From positions 35,344,305-35,408,304 of the forward strand of contig QVOM02000073.1 of the NCBI GenBank assembly GCA_003586115.2: a stretch of 64,000 nucleotides of DNA, given 5' to 3'. This document shows, piece by piece, positions 46,719 to 59,551 of this stretch. Positions within the stretch are counted from its first letter, which is position 1; each line of letters starts with the position of its first letter. The notes beneath the pieces are model-generated. The model was given only the letters and a program-made list of their open reading frames with translations. It searched no databases and had not been told where the DNA came from. This stretch comes from Salvator merianae. Taxonomy: Eukaryota > Chordata > Lepidosauria > Squamata > Teiidae. Both the position numbers and the translations under genes were made by a program.

Positions 46719-48309
46719 AAACAGAAAAAACAACATGCAATTGCAATCTTCCCCATCAGTAACAGAATGGAAGTGGGATGTTTATACAGAGTAATGAACA
46801 GGAACAAGCAATTCACATACCTAACAGCTAAGCATTCAGTTAAATGATTCCAATGAAAAAAATTATCAAAAACCTTTTAATATTCAAACTCTGATGCATT
46901 ATATATAGTACTAACAGCTTATCAGCAAATAAAAATATATCTAGGTGGGTCCATATAACATCCAAAGCTTGGTATCATCAAATAAGATATTTTGGTTTGT
47001 GTGTAATAGCAAACAGTAGTTGATTAAAGAATTCCAAACTTTCCAGAAAGATACCTTCACTAGAGATCATCACTCAGTACATAATTGTGTAATAATACTT
47101 TCTAAAATCATGTGATCCAAAACAGCATGCTGCCAATTAGGATTAGTGTCAACCACGTATTTCTTCCAATTCTTAGCAACTACTAACTGGGCCACTGAAA
47201 GCAGTTTTTATCACCAGTTGATGTGGAAGTTTCTCAACCACCAAAAGGAAAACAGGGCAGGGCTATTTCAGGAGTTAAGTTTATCTTGACTTTTACTATA
47301 ACACATATTTCATCAGTAATCCCTTTCTAAAAAGGGCATATTTTTAAACAAGCCAGCATTTTGGCAATTTTTATATTTAAACTATGAGAGAGTTGAACAG
47401 GAGTCCAGTACCATTTATTCAGCAGTTTTAATGTAGTTTTCTTCATCCTTGTTACGATGATATGATTACATTGTGCTGACTGGGGAATCAATCTCTCAAT
47501 GTTAGCTAATGAAGAAAAGAATCTGCATTAAAAGAGACATAGCACAACCACTGCAGACAGGTTTTTTTTAAAAAAAATAAAAAATGCAATGCGGAAACAC
47601 ACAGATGCCCTGCCTGAAGGGTACACAACTGCCCATCCACACAAACCAGAAAGTGTTTTATTTCACTGTGCTGATCTTCACAAATGGGATGAAGGGAACT
47701 TGGCAGACTATCCAGTCACCCTAATGCAGGAGTCTCTGACTTGGCAAGGTAAAAGTCAAGGTAAACTTAACTCCTGACCACATGCTTTGGGCACACTGTG
47801 TTTGGAGCACAAGAAAGAGGATGCACAGAAAAAAAAGTGTAAAAAATAAATCTTTCTGTGCAATAAAGGAAATAAATAAATAATGGTTTGTGCATGAAAA
47901 AAGTGTGCTCCAAAAAAAGTTTTGTGCGCACAGAAAAAAAACTCTAGCAGAAAGAAAAATGGATGTACCAAAAGTGGACATTCGCAAATGGACTGATCAC
48001 ACAAAACACACATCAATGAACCACTCCACTCGCACACTTAAATGCAGCCTAACTCTCCAATCAACACAAAGCCACACTCAGAACTCATTTTCTCCCAAAG
48101 ATCAACTGAACATCTTCTTTACAATAGCAACACAAGTGGGAAAACAGTTCATAGAGCAGGGAGAAGGTCCCAGCATATTATAGGTTTGCCTTCTGACCAG
48201 AGAGTTTTTGCAGGAAATCATGTTACAGTGAATCAGTGAGGGCATGCCAACTGAGGAAGATCACAAATTGTTGACTGTATTATAAAGAATCTATGCACAT
48301 GGAAACTGT
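46719..48309. other. Unassigned intronic sequence
   Basis: AT-rich, with minus-strand ORFs rich in F and L that are typical of T-rich noncoding DNA. No features recognised. Confidence 0.35.
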
Positions 48310-48640
48310 GGGTGTTTGCACTTGCCATGCTAAAACAAGATAACTATCCTGTTCTCATGAGGAATGGACCATGCAGCATGGACACCATCCACACTGCGGG
48401 GCCCTAGACTGGAATACCAGCAGGATACCAGTATTTGCACTGCTAATGCTGGTGTCCTGTTCCTGATCTTTGCCATGACAGCAGCCAAGCAGCATCTGGT
48501 CATTGCTATGGTGGTTGGCAGTGCCGCAGATCATGCAGGCACCCACAGGCATAGCCGCACTCCAATCATGGACTGCTTACAAGCAGTCCACAAGCATTCT
48601 TTGGAGGTATATTGGAATATGGCCTGTGTGTAGACAGCAC
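48310..48640. mobile_element. Family B MITE, right end lost
   Basis: Begins GGGTGTTTGCACTTGCC and follows the 45302 element: ACCATGCAGCATGGACACC, GCTGGTGTCCTGTTC and TTGCCATGACAGCAGCC are shared. No convincing right TIR was found, although GGACTGCTTACAAGCAGTCC is a clear internal hairpin (48569-48588). Confidence 0.65.
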
Positions 48641-51348
48641 ATGATCGTGAGCCAATACATCAAGTCCAGAACTGTTTCAGCAGTGAACATGTGCCACTTC
48701 TGGAGACCCAGATAAAATAGCCCCAGCTGGCAACTTCAAAGGCCAGGAACTGGAAGTGGCCTAGGAGCAGCCCATTTCACCTTCTATTCTAGCCCACTGC
48801 AACACAGGATAGTCTGCAGAGTGCAGAAATGGACTGGGGCTCCTCAGGTATATTAGCTTTCTAGATACAACTGTGGGTTCCAGCAAAGCAATGAGAAATG
48901 TTTTAAGCTTGAGGAAACATCTCAAGTATATAGGGTGAAGAGTCAGGAACTCTGGCTAGCCACAAGGTCAGGCTCCCAAGCATGCATTGAACAAAAGGGC
49001 CTTTGCTCCACGTTCAAATTATTTTTATCCTGTTGGGTAATCTCTTCCCAGTCTATTGTAATCCCATTCCAAAAAACGGCTGGGAAAACTGTGTCTAGAA
49101 GCCCAGCAGTTTCATATCCTGTCCAGTTTTCTCACTCTAAAGCGGGGGATGGGGACAAATTCTAAAAACAGCCTTTATTATGCCTGGGGCTTTCCATCTT
49201 TAGACCACAAAAGATAGAACTGAGGCTGGGATTTTACATGAAAGACCTATGCAAGCTTGAAAGATAATGTATACCATGATTTTTAGCCCCAAAATTACAA
49301 GCATATGATATTATTTTCACAAGTATATTCAAAGAAACTCCCACCCCTGACCAGCATATGTTTATTTAACTGTTATATTTCAGGCATCTGTTGAAATAGA
49401 CTCTAGTTCACAAAAGTTTATGCTATAATAATTAATATTTAATATATAAGAAGAATTATACTATTTAATATAAGGACATGACTTTCTTAAGGAGCTACAG
49501 AATAACTACAACTAGAATGTAAGCAACAAACATTTAGATGTGATTAATTTAAGCCTCATGTTCATTGACTTGAATGGAATTTCCAGAGGTCTGTCAAAAC
49601 ACAGTCACAAAATAGAAGGTCAAAGAAAACCATTCTGAAAAGGTTCTTTACCTACTAGAAACAAAGGTGCATGTTTTCTAAATCCAGGAAGCAAAACATT
49701 GATCTGAGGAATAACCTCTGCCTTTCAGGTTATAAACTCAGAGACGACCACAGCCAGCATTAAAAGCTACAAGGAAATGCTGATGTAAATGCAGCTGTGG
49801 CAGCTGATGTTGGCATTACATAGATATACATACCCTGTACTATACTTGCACAAATTCCAGGCAATGAAGTCCCTTATTAGCTTAGGCTTCCCATCCAACT
49901 GAATTAGCCAAGAGGTTCATTGTTGGCGATCCCAGATGCAGAATGTCCCTCCAACAGACAAAAGCCATACTTGTTAATCCTCATCAGTACAGGAGGGTAA
50001 CACCATATTAGGAGTGTGTGAACTGCCACTTGATGCTGTTTGAATGGCAACAAAGAGGCCTGGGGCTGCTAGGTGCCCCACCTAGTACACCTAAGCTCTC
50101 CTTGGCACTTAGGGGTCATTAAGGAGCAGGTGAGTAGTGCAAAAGCTGCACAGTAACTCACCTGCTCACTCAAACATGCGGACACTGCTGTTGCTTCTGC
50201 ATCTGTGGGCAGGGTGCAATTGTGCTTGGGCAGATGTCATCATGCACAGTAGCATACAAAGAATCCATGAAATAACATGATTTTTCTCGGATGAGGGTTA
50301 AAATGGGATGAAAAACACGTGTCGACAGGGAATTCTTTAAAGAAACACTTTGCACCCATGTATAAACAGGCATATTTTAGCATTCTTAGTTCAGATGAAT
50401 TGTCGTATTTTTCAATTTTTTATAAATGGATACAGTACAACTATGGCAGACGACAGACCAGGATCCATGGAACAAGACTTTGGTTGAGAACGCTACTGAT
50501 CTCATTAAACCATGTTCTGATGTTTAAAATGTGTTTCAGGAAGATCCAAGCAAAGCTTTGCACCAGAACTTCACCCATTTCCATCACTCTTGCAGAAGTA
50601 TTCTGCAAAGCTTTGCTCTACTGCAGGTACTATATTATTACCAAGCAGTAAAATATGATTTTACAAAAAAAAAAAAAGCAAACAATTAAATACAGACCAA
50701 AAAAAAAGGGAAACAGGGGTACTGAACTGGCAAAGAAGCTGTAGGGTAAATAAACACATTTTTTTAAAAATTGCTTAAATAAAAAAGCAGTAATAATAAT
50801 AATAAAAAGAAACAATTCTAAATGACTTCAAAAACCTGTAATATGAAGACAAATAGGTCCCTTTGGGAAGATGCCCGATAAAGTTGGTGTTTCTAATAGA
50901 CAGACAGAGGACAGAGTGACTGATAGTTGGTCACTGAGGTAAACTGGTAACAAAATGACAATTTGGAATTTGGAGGGAAAGGCAAGAAATTACCTCAAAG
51001 GAAAAATGTGATAGGACTATGAAGTTTTCACCTGATTGGTTAAGAAAACTGAACATTCTGATCAAAGATATTTGAATTCCTGATGGTGTGGAGAAAAGTT
51101 GTTTTACTACCATACTCCAAATGATAAATTTTACATTGTACCATATTCTGTGTGGTAATACCAAACTAGAAAGATGTCAGAAATAGTAAAAGATAATATG
51201 GAAAATATTAATAAATTCTAGAGTTTGAAATCTAGACAGTGAAGTTCTACAAATTTAGCTACTTACCTACCTTGCACATTACCTTTTTTTTATTTGAAAC
51301 TGAAGATATTTTGTTAAATCATTTCATTTGCCCAACACTTTGCGACTA
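48641..51348. other. Unassigned intronic sequence
   Basis: About 2.7 kb, AT-rich, including A-rich runs at 50660-50820. No exon or repeat recognised. Confidence 0.35.
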
Positions 51349-51540
51349 TGGAGGGAGAGCCGTAGCTCAATAGCAGAGTATCTGTTTTGTATGTGGAAGG
51401 CACCCAACTCAATCCTGGGCATTTTCCCAGAAGTAGTCGATGGCAAACGACTTCCATCATATTGTCAAGATAACTACATAGCTGTGTCCATGTAGTTATC
51501 AAGAGCTGAGCTAAACTCAGAGGCATCTTTACCTGAATTT
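51349..51540 (+). mobile_element. tRNA-derived SINE
   Basis: GAGAGCCGTAGCTCAATAGC (box A region), CTGTTTTGTATGTGGAAGGC, then CCCAACTCAATCCTGGGC (decayed box B) and a SINE body with GTAGTCGATGGCAAACGAC. Same SINE type as at 36555 but with more of the body. Confidence 0.75.
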
Positions 51541-51859
51541 GGCATACTGCCACTAGGCTTTTTCCAATGTTTTCTATCTGAATGGACAGAAACTGATCTG
51601 TCACTCTAAACAGAATGTGCCATTAAAAAAAAAAAACCACTCAAATGCCCTTAACAACATTCAGCCTTCTCAAGAACCATTTTACCTTTTCAAATGTCGC
51701 TTTAACTGTTATTAGCAAAGGCCTGTATTTTTTCTGAATCTTTGCAGACTGTAACATAGGCTCCTGCTGCATGAAGTACTGATGGGGTGGATTGTGCTTG
51801 GCAGCAAAGAGTTGGAGCAATATGGGAAAGCCACTAATGGGAAAAGCAATACTTTGAAG

Positions 51860-52090
51860 CCTAAGAAGTTCCGCTACTCTGCCTGCCACTGCTGCTCCAC
51901 CTTTCCTGCTGCTGCATTGCCTAATCTCATCCCGCTGCTGCTGCCATTGCCCCACCATTGCCCCACTGATGATGCCACCATTGCCTCTGCTCCTGCTGCC
52001 ACCCTCACCACAGCTGCCACTACTGTTCCTCATCACTAGCACTTCTGCCCCTACCTCTGCTGCTGTTCCTGCTGCCCCCACCTCTCCATT
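51860..52090. repeat. Trinucleotide-rich (CTG/CCA) low-complexity tract
   Basis: Imperfect CTGCTG, CCACCA and CTGCCA units over 230 bp. They create a 162-codon minus-strand ORF whose N-terminal half is low-complexity Gly/Ala/Ser. I treat that ORF as a composition artefact. Confidence 0.6.
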
Positions 52091-52429
52091 GATACCATCC
52101 CTACCTTCCTGTCCTTTTTCCTGAACCAACTCAACCGACGGGAAGAGTCACCTCAAGACATCAATTTCCTGCTCTTGAGGAAGTTGAACCCTTCCAGGAG
52201 TTGGGCTAAGAAATGTTCAACCCTAGTGCAGAATTGTTTGAATGGAATCTTTACAAAAGTAGTGGGGCTCTGTCTCCTCATTTTATGCTACATGTGGCTG
52301 ACAGAAGTATTTGTGGTGGGGAAGTTAGGAAAATGCTTATGAACTCTTGAGGAGGGGATGCATTCGTCACATAGGCATATATCTTCCCACTGCATTCGGA
52401 ACAGAAGTAGGTGTTTGCTTTGTGTCCCA

Positions 52430-52575
52430 GTCTGGCAGGTGAGAGCAGGTGAGTTTTTCCTTTGTCTTCTGCTTGAGGAGACCCAGAAGCAATGTGGGCC
52501 ACTGTGTGAGACAGGATGATGAACTACACGGGCTATGCCCTGATCCAGTAAGGCTTCTTTTATTGTCTTATGTCT
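52430..52575 (+). mobile_element. CR1/L3-like LINE 3' end (copy 5)
   Basis: CTTCTGCTTGAGGAGACCCAG, GGCCACTGTGTGAGACAGG and GCCCTGATCCAGTAAGGC, with a decayed tail TTTTATTGTCTTATGT. Confidence 0.75.
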
Positions 52576-52770
52576 GAAATCTAGTTTATCCATCCTAAGG
52601 AAATTCAACAACAGGTTGTAATACACTTTTTCTTAAGCAACAAATAACAAAACAAGAGACAGGCTAGAAGGACAAGCCAGTAGCCACAATGGAAGACCAG
52701 CCAAAGACTGTTCAGAGAGATGTTTGAGTAAGGTTAAATTGGAACAAGAAGTCCTTGAAGCCCCTCCTCT
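52576..52770. other. Unassigned intronic sequence
   Basis: Nothing recognised. Confidence 0.35.
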
Positions 52771-53400
52771 TTAGGGGAATCCAAAGGAAATGCTGTGATG
52801 CTGGTGAGGTTCATAAAACATCTCTTCAGGAATTATCTTCCCATTTATCAGTTTGGCTGTTCTTGGGATCTGGCATGTTTTCTTCAATCCATATGTGCAG
52901 GTAAAATATAATATGGTCTTGTTCCTTGTGTGATGAGTCTCAGCTGAGCTCCAGTGTTCCTGGGCTCTGCAAATGTGATGCAAACGCTTGGAATCCAAGC
53001 AAATGGATGTGTCATCACTGTTCTTGCAAGTGTAAATCATTCACAGCTACTATAACAAACCAAATCCACCATGATTTGGGAAGCATCCAGCAAACACCTG
53101 ATGAGTTTGCAAGCAATCTTCTGGTACAGTCTTTCCTTCTGCTGAAACCAGCTTTTTGTGGTAGTTTCAGCACACCAATCAGAAGGGACTGGGGGTCTCT
53201 GGAAGAGCTCAGTGCATGACAGCTAAGGACTTTTATCAAGGACTTCAAGACGACAGTCTTCTCTTCTGTCCAAAATTATCTCCAGTGTTCACGACCACCA
53301 CTGAAACTCTGGCACTACTTTGTCTTCTCTTACATCTGCCAGCTCACTGGGGATGGTAGGATTAGCAAAGTTCATGGCTCCATCAACAATCAAGATTTAC
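52771..53400 (-). pseudogene. Possible decayed coding fragment, unrecognised
   Basis: On the minus strand three short frames follow one another with shifts between them: about 53290-53395 (reading like ILIVDGAMNFANPTIPSEL), 53015-53248 and 52771-53040 (NSDDTSICLDSKRLHHI and later KTILYFTCTYGLKKTCQIP). The residue mix, with Cys, Trp and few repeats, is more protein-like than the neighbours. I do not recognise a family. It may be an old retrocopy, a transposon ORF or chance. Confidence 0.2.
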
Positions 53401-54533
53401 CAGCTTCAGTATACACACCAGTCTGGCAGAACCTAACTCTCACTAGTACTGTGGGATGATTGCATTTGCAGAATATTACGGATCTCTTGAGGACAAGGTG
53501 CTCAGGACAGAACACTACTCCATAGAGTAACACATCAGGCTCTGAATACTTTTAAAGGCAATTTGTATATGCAAATAAGTGTTAACAGTCTTAAAACAGA
53601 TAACTTCATGTATTAGTCCAAGCACAGACTCCCTCCACTACCATACTTAGCTCTTCCCCCAACAAAAACAGCCATTTTTGTGGATTGGCTAGAAGGTAGA
53701 AATTAAAGGCAAAGACTGATTTTGTGTCTGATCACCCTTCTCATTGCCAAAAGTTCCATTTGCAGTATAAAAGTAGTCAACACCACCTTCCTATCAGATT
53801 AACAAGCCACAGCTCACTGCTTCAATACATCCAATACAATCCTTTCATGGAATCTCTCCCTTTCCCCCTATTTCTCCTTAACCAGGATCCCGCCTGAGGT
53901 CAGATTCAAATATTCATTAATTCAGTATAATCCACCTATTCAACATACTACTTCAGCTTCTGCTATGTAGACCAAGTTATTTTAAAGCGTTCTCACATAA
54001 AAATCACCCTCTAGATCAAAAGTCACTATGTCATATAGAAAAGCTCTCAGATTCCCATTTTTTCTTAAGAATATACTACCTCAGCAATGAAAAGTCTTTA
54101 CTAGCTGTAAAACCAGTTTAAGAAGGACTTTGAAAACAAGCAGGAGAAAAGCAGCACAAAAATAGCTATCAGAAAAATGCACAGAACAAAATGTCTCTGA
54201 ACTGAATTCCTCTGGGCAATTATACAGTTACCCCTAGAGTTTCATATACTGCATGAGACTCAGTCACTGTATACACCTGCCACAACATAAATCATCCAAT
54301 ACTTTATATACAGATTGGCAGATTACCTACTTGATGCTAAAAATTATCCTGATTTCCATACCTGTTCAAAATCTTATTATGCCTTCAGTAATCCTAAACA
54401 GATACTATATAGCAACCAATTCAAAAAAAGCAGGTCTACTTTAAGACAAGTAACAAAGGGTGGTTATGTGCCCAAGAATGGACTTTTAGGTTAGAAGTAC
54501 CTAAAATTTATAAAGATCTGAAATGAACTTTTA
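53401..54533. other. Unassigned intronic sequence
   Basis: About 1.1 kb, AT-rich, no recognisable repeat or exon. Confidence 0.35.
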
Positions 54534-55356
54534 GGCTGTGTTCAGACTAGCGATTTTTAAAATCGCCTGCATGAAAGCAGCGGATAATTCCTGCGCGCAC
54601 AGGAAAAAGTCTTCCACACGCACTTACCAATGAGGCAATTCTCCGAGCTCACATGACAGCCCGCAAATGGAGCTGCTCAATGATTAGTCACTCTCCACCT
54701 CTTTGCTGAAGAGATTTTCCAAACCATTAACTCTTTAACTGCCAGGTTTCTGTCTCTTTTTTCAACTCCCAGTTTGAACTCCTGGTTCAACTCTCTCTTA
54801 TTCTCTCTTCCCACCCCCCCTTATTCTCCGTGCAAGGATGACTTGATGCCTCCGGGAACTGGAGCAGAGGGCAAGGGAAAACCCCCACAGTTAAGCACTT
54901 GAATAGAAACTGCTTGAAGCTTTTAACGAGATTTGCCAGCACAGGGAGAAAAGGGAAGGGAGAAGATTTGCTGGTGCGGAGAAACTTTTCAACCCCCTTG
55001 CCTTCTGTAGTTAAAAAAGCACGCTGGACTTTAGTAGCTAGGGGCTTTCTCCCAATCCTGTTGCTACTGATGTCTTTTTTAATCTACAGAAGGCAGGGAA
55101 TTTGAAAAGTTTCCCCTGCTGGCAAGAGCTTGCTCGCCCCCTCCCTTCTTATGCTGTTGTCCTGCGGATTCCTGCAAGGCTATGATTGCTTGAAATGCTT
55201 CCCAAGGGGACCTGAAAGCACAGAAAAGGCGATTATGGACGAGGCGACCCAGGCAGCCTCGGAGTGGCACAGAGGCGTTTTTTTCAGAGACCTTTGTGAA
55301 CGCCGCAGCTTCTGTGCGACGGGAAGCCGACCATAATAGCCTGTCTGATCACACCC
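54534..55356. mobile_element. 823-bp Harbinger-type MITE with TTA duplication
   Basis: The ends GGCTGTGTTCAGACTAG and GCCTGTCTGATCACACCC are inverted relatives. TTA flanks both sides (54531-54533 and 55357-55359). A large internal palindrome has arms at about 54964-55020 and 55071-55130 (GAAACTTTTCAA...TGCCTTCTGTAG against CTACAGAAGGCA...TTGAAAAGTTTC). CpG-rich at both ends. No ORF with transposase features. The largest of the TIR elements here. Confidence 0.8.
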
Positions 55357-55370
55357 TTAGTATTATAGCA

Positions 55371-55552
55371 AGGGGTCTAGTGGCACCTTAGAAACTAACG
55401 AAGAGGAAGTTGGTAGCATGGGCTTTCATAGGCTATCAGATGCATCTGAAGAAGTAAGCTTAATCTAAGAAAGCTCATGCTACCAACTTCTTTCTCTAAG
55501 GTGCTACCAGACCCCCTTGCTTACTGATCCAGACTAACACAGCTATGTCTTT
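55371..55552. mobile_element. Palindromic reptile foldback element, complete
   Basis: GGGGTCTAGTGGCACCTTAG...GTTGGTAGCATGGGCTTTC pairs with GAAAGCTCATGCTACCAAC...CTAAGGTGCTACCAGACCCC around CAGATGCATCTGAAG. It is followed by GACTAACACAGCTATG. This is a common foldback in reptile genomes. It starts 12 bp after the target duplication of the preceding MITE. Confidence 0.75.
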
Positions 55553-57420
55553 GAATTCTCAGTATTATGTATGCTTGCACATACAATGTACATATGCATG
55601 CATGCACGTGCACAGTATCATACACAACTGTAAAATTTCCCTAGTTCTGGGTTCTTAGTGCTACTAATGGCAATTGTGATATCAGCATTTTTCTGCATTT
55701 ATGCATTCTCAATGCTATGCCCAACTCAGATTAATTCATTCAGAATAACAACTCTCTCCTGAATCTATCATCAGAATTACTAACATCTTAAATGAAGTAC
55801 TGGGAAAAACATCAAGGAAAATGTTTGTAAAAAAAAAACTGATTCAAAAATAACATTTTAAACATATTCACACAGATTAGAACAATCACTTCACATTTTT
55901 GGCTACCTACTTAAGCATATTATTTCACTTACCTCCAATCCATTTTATTCAGCTATTTTTGACCACACAGTTCCCCCTCCCCCCCAAGCTTGCAATATGT
56001 GTTTGAAGCATAATTTCTTTCTCTTCACCCTTGTTGATCTTTTCTTAGGACTTGTTCTTTTCACAATCACAAATGTTAGAATCCTCCCTTCCAACCTTTA
56101 TACCATACAGAAGAATGGAAAAAGTGTACTTGTTAACTGCTATAATAATTAGCTATGATAATTTAACAATGCTGTGTGAGAACTAATATTATCCCAAGGG
56201 CACTCATTAAGAAACCTCGGAGACTGCAACTCTGCAAAACTGTCAAAGGGAAAGCGCCTCTCCACGTATCTTGCTAGTTTATAAATACTTCATCCACTCT
56301 AGGGACTAGTCTGACTCACTCTCAACCTCCATTGTCCTGCAGTTCATTTGAATCTTCTGAGCTCTGAACTTTGCCATCAAAATGAAGAGGGCTTCCGTGT
56401 TCCTTCTTTCCCTTCATTTCTTAACACATCATTTCAGCCTAACTTACTGGTGTCCACTTTGTCCCAGTGGAAAACGTCTGAAGATACTTTAGCATGATTA
56501 GGCAAGTTCCTCATCAAGGCAACTATTATTCTTACAAATTACATTCCCTATTATTAGAAGATTTGAGAGCACACATAGCCAGAGGCATGCATTAGACACT
56601 GACACTCCTGCTTAAAGGCCAACGTTCCTGCTGTTTTCTCTAAAGTTCCCTGAAGAGCATACACAGAAGTGATTATAAAAAGATAGACCCACTTTTAAGG
56701 GCATACATATATTTCTCATTCTTTCCTAACCTCTTCCTTCACTATGGCATCCTAGTCATGCACAGACTACTATGATGGCATCTGGCATACTTAAAAATAC
56801 ATCTAACCTCAGCAACCAAGAACAGAAACAAATGAGACAAGAAAGTCAGTGGTGTTAAGTAATTTGGTATTAGTGCATGGCCCCTTTGGGCCACACTAAA
56901 AGAGAGCCCAGAGCACATACTTGCACCTTACTGCATGCCAAAAGAGAGCCAAGAGTCTGCATGTCAGGGGTTGCTAGCCTACTCCTAGAAGTGGAATCTG
57001 TTTGCAGGAGCACTTCTTCTGCACAGCGGCCCTGGTTTGCACCAGTGGCCACGGAACAAACCCATCTGGCCAGATCTATGACCCGCCGTGCCAAACATGA
57101 CCCACTTCCAAAACCATTTGCAGTGTGTGGTCAGACAGAAACTTCGATGCCAAGGAATGTTCACTGCCTGATCTTGAAATCTGCACAGGCCTGGACATCC
57201 AACCCACGCAGACAGTTCTCTACCCTGCTCCTGATCCATAGCAAGCACTCTTGCCCAGGAATAGTCCCCTTGGCACATGTCTTTACAAAGTTCAAACTTT
57301 TGTATAGCTCAAAAACGTTAAAACACAGAGCAAAACTGACTGAAGAAATTTTCTACCTAAGGAGTCCAAGCCCAACATCCCTTCCTTCTCAAGTGAGTGT
57401 TGTCTATGTAGGAACCTGAT
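55553..57420. other. Unassigned intronic sequence
   Basis: Contains a 180-codon plus-strand ORF (56877-57419) with no known domain and no splice pair, in a GC-richer stretch (56870-57280) that may be a decayed transposon. The rest is AT-rich. Confidence 0.35.
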
Positions 57421-58563
57421 ATCCATTAATGCCAGATTGCCCTTGCAAAACGATGTATCTAAATTTATATGGCAGGGCAAAAAAACATGGATTAAGGTCA
57501 AAAATTTACAGGATGCAAAGAAAGAGAAGGATTGGGTTTACCCAATTTAAAACTGTACTTTGCCACCTCTTGTTTAATCTGGATCAAAGTACAGATAATG
57601 TTGAGGAACAAACAAATGTTACAATTAGAAGGGCATGATCTAAGATTTGATGACATGGTTATCTGTGGTATGATAAAGTTTCATTATTTAAGGTATACTT
57701 TACTGAGAATATGGTCTAGATACAAACCCAGACTGTGCCCCAAAACACCGTTATGGGTGTCAACACAAGAAGCATATTACAGAAAAGAAATGATGAACTA
57801 AGAGAGATAGCTAACATATCAAGACCTGTTGGAAGACTATCATGGCAATTACAAAATTAAATCATTAGAACGATTAAGATCAAAAGGTTTTTTAAAAAAC
57901 TAAATGGCTTTTACCCAGACAATTATTTGAAAGATTTAAAATTGATGTACATTCCAGTGGTATTGTAATCCAAGACAAAATTGGAAATGCAACTGTATAT
58001 GGGAGAAGATCATGTTATCGTTAAAACATATAAATTGTGGCTGAAATTTGAAATGGAAGGAGCAAGTTAAAGACTGTATGATAAAATGAGCTAAGAATTT
58101 TAGTTATAATATATAGATAAATAAAATAGGTAAATATGTGGTCAAAGACTGAAATTTATATTATATTGTAATCTAAAAGAAAACTTTTATAAGGTGATGT
58201 GTAGATGGCATATGGTACTGGAAAACTAGTAAAGATGCATAAGAATAAACATGTTTGATTAGGGGAAAAACATTGTAAAAATTGGAAACCCTTCGTTGTT
58301 TTTCTGGGTAATAAAGAAAATGATATATTGACTTTAGGTTTTGAGGATTAATATACTTAAAGTTGCCACATGAAGTGAAGTTATTTTATGTTAAGTGAGA
58401 AATATAAATATGATTTTATTTATGATCACCAGGAGCAGAATCAGAAGTTACTTTTATATCCTTATTATGTTTTATTGTTTTTGTACTTATTTTATCTTTT
58501 TATTTTTCTCTCTTTTCTTGTATTATGTAACTTTTAATCTACGTTGGAAACTCAATAAAATAC
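57421..58563 (+). mobile_element. 5'-truncated L1 LINE (end of ORF2 plus 3' UTR)
   Basis: Across frameshifts the text follows the L1 ORF2 C-terminus: a KFIWQGKK-like start, GLPNLKLYFATSCLIWIK, LEGHDLRFDD, then RYKPRLCPKTPLWVSTQEA and KLNGFYPDNYLKDL. Further on is the RWH part of the C-terminal zinc-knuckle region. The 3' UTR ends near AATAAAATACATATAATAC (58553-58571). Many stops; inactive. Opposite strand to the host gene. Confidence 0.85.
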
Positions 58564-59154
58564 ATATAATACAAAATATGAAAAGATTGCCCTTCCTGAC
58601 AAAGCGATAATACCACCTTTAGGCCAAAAACAACTATTATTTTATACACGTCAACAGAAGACTCAGGAGGCAAGAATATATGGATAAACATACTTTTCAA
58701 ATCCAAGTTACAACACCGCTGATTTGCTTCTCCTTTTCCACCTATAGCAAGGATGTACTGATTAAGCCTTCTAGATGCTGTTGGATTCCAATTGGTTCCA
58801 GAGAGCATGTCAATGATCAGAGGTAATGGGGACTGCAAATCAGAAATATCTATATGGCAACAGGTACGGCATTCCTGCTGTGGGGAAATGCCAGGGCAAA
58901 TGTCTGAGTAGCAGATAAGCAGTAAGGAATTACATATAAGAAGCATGGATGGATGTGATTTAACTCCAACAAAACCTTTTATGATGAGTGACCTGCAAGA
59001 CTAGGATACTAATCAAGATTTAACAAATGCTTTATTCTCACCTATCAACAAAAGTTTCTCTATGCAACATAGAAAAAGTGTTGGGTTTTTAAAAAAAAAA
59101 AAATTGTAGTACCTCAGATCACCTACTACATGATCAAAACACACACTAGGACTA
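58564..59154. other. Unassigned intronic sequence
   Basis: Minus-strand ORF of 135 codons (58539-58946) without motif. A poly-A run lies at 59092-59103. Nothing else recognised. Confidence 0.35.
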
Positions 59155-59551
59155 GGTTCGCACTTACCTGGCTGGAATTGTCTAAGCAGACAATTCCAGG
59201 CTGCTGAAGATCAAGGTCAGTTGGGGCAAATCACATTCTGCACACTGAACACCTCTGTTCTGCTCCAGCAAAGCAAAAAATGCGAAAGACTCACCCAGAT
59301 CACCATTGCAGAGTCCAAACCAGCATCCAAACAGACATTGCAGACATTGGAGGCAGACATGGCAAACAACAGCATAGCTGCAGTCATACAACCCACATCC
59401 CCTCACCTCACAACACCCAGAAGAGAGTGAAAACACAATTCCCAGACCACTGGAACGCCTGTGGACAACATCTGGACTGCTGCAGCAGTGTCTGAGTGTG
59501 AACACAGTGTTCCAGCTATTGGCTTGGAACAAGGTAAGTGCAAAAAGGCCC
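59155..59551. mobile_element. 397-bp Harbinger-type MITE
   Basis: Starts GGTTCGCACTTACCTGGCTGG and ends GGAACAAGGTAAGTGCAAAAAGGCCC. A hairpin GGAATTGTC...GACAATTCC lies just inside the left end (59174-59198). The flanks CTA and CAA do not form a perfect duplication. Confidence 0.65.

Noticed and set aside
51641..52129. 162-codon minus-strand ORF
   Set aside because: Created by a CTG/CCA low-complexity tract. Gly/Ala/Ser-rich start and no known domain.
56877..57419. 180-codon plus-strand ORF
   Set aside because: Sits in a GC-richer, probably repeat-derived stretch. Composition and lack of motifs do not support a gene.
59280..59495. ORFs at 59221-59532 on both strands
   Set aside because: Contained within the MITE at 59155-59551.
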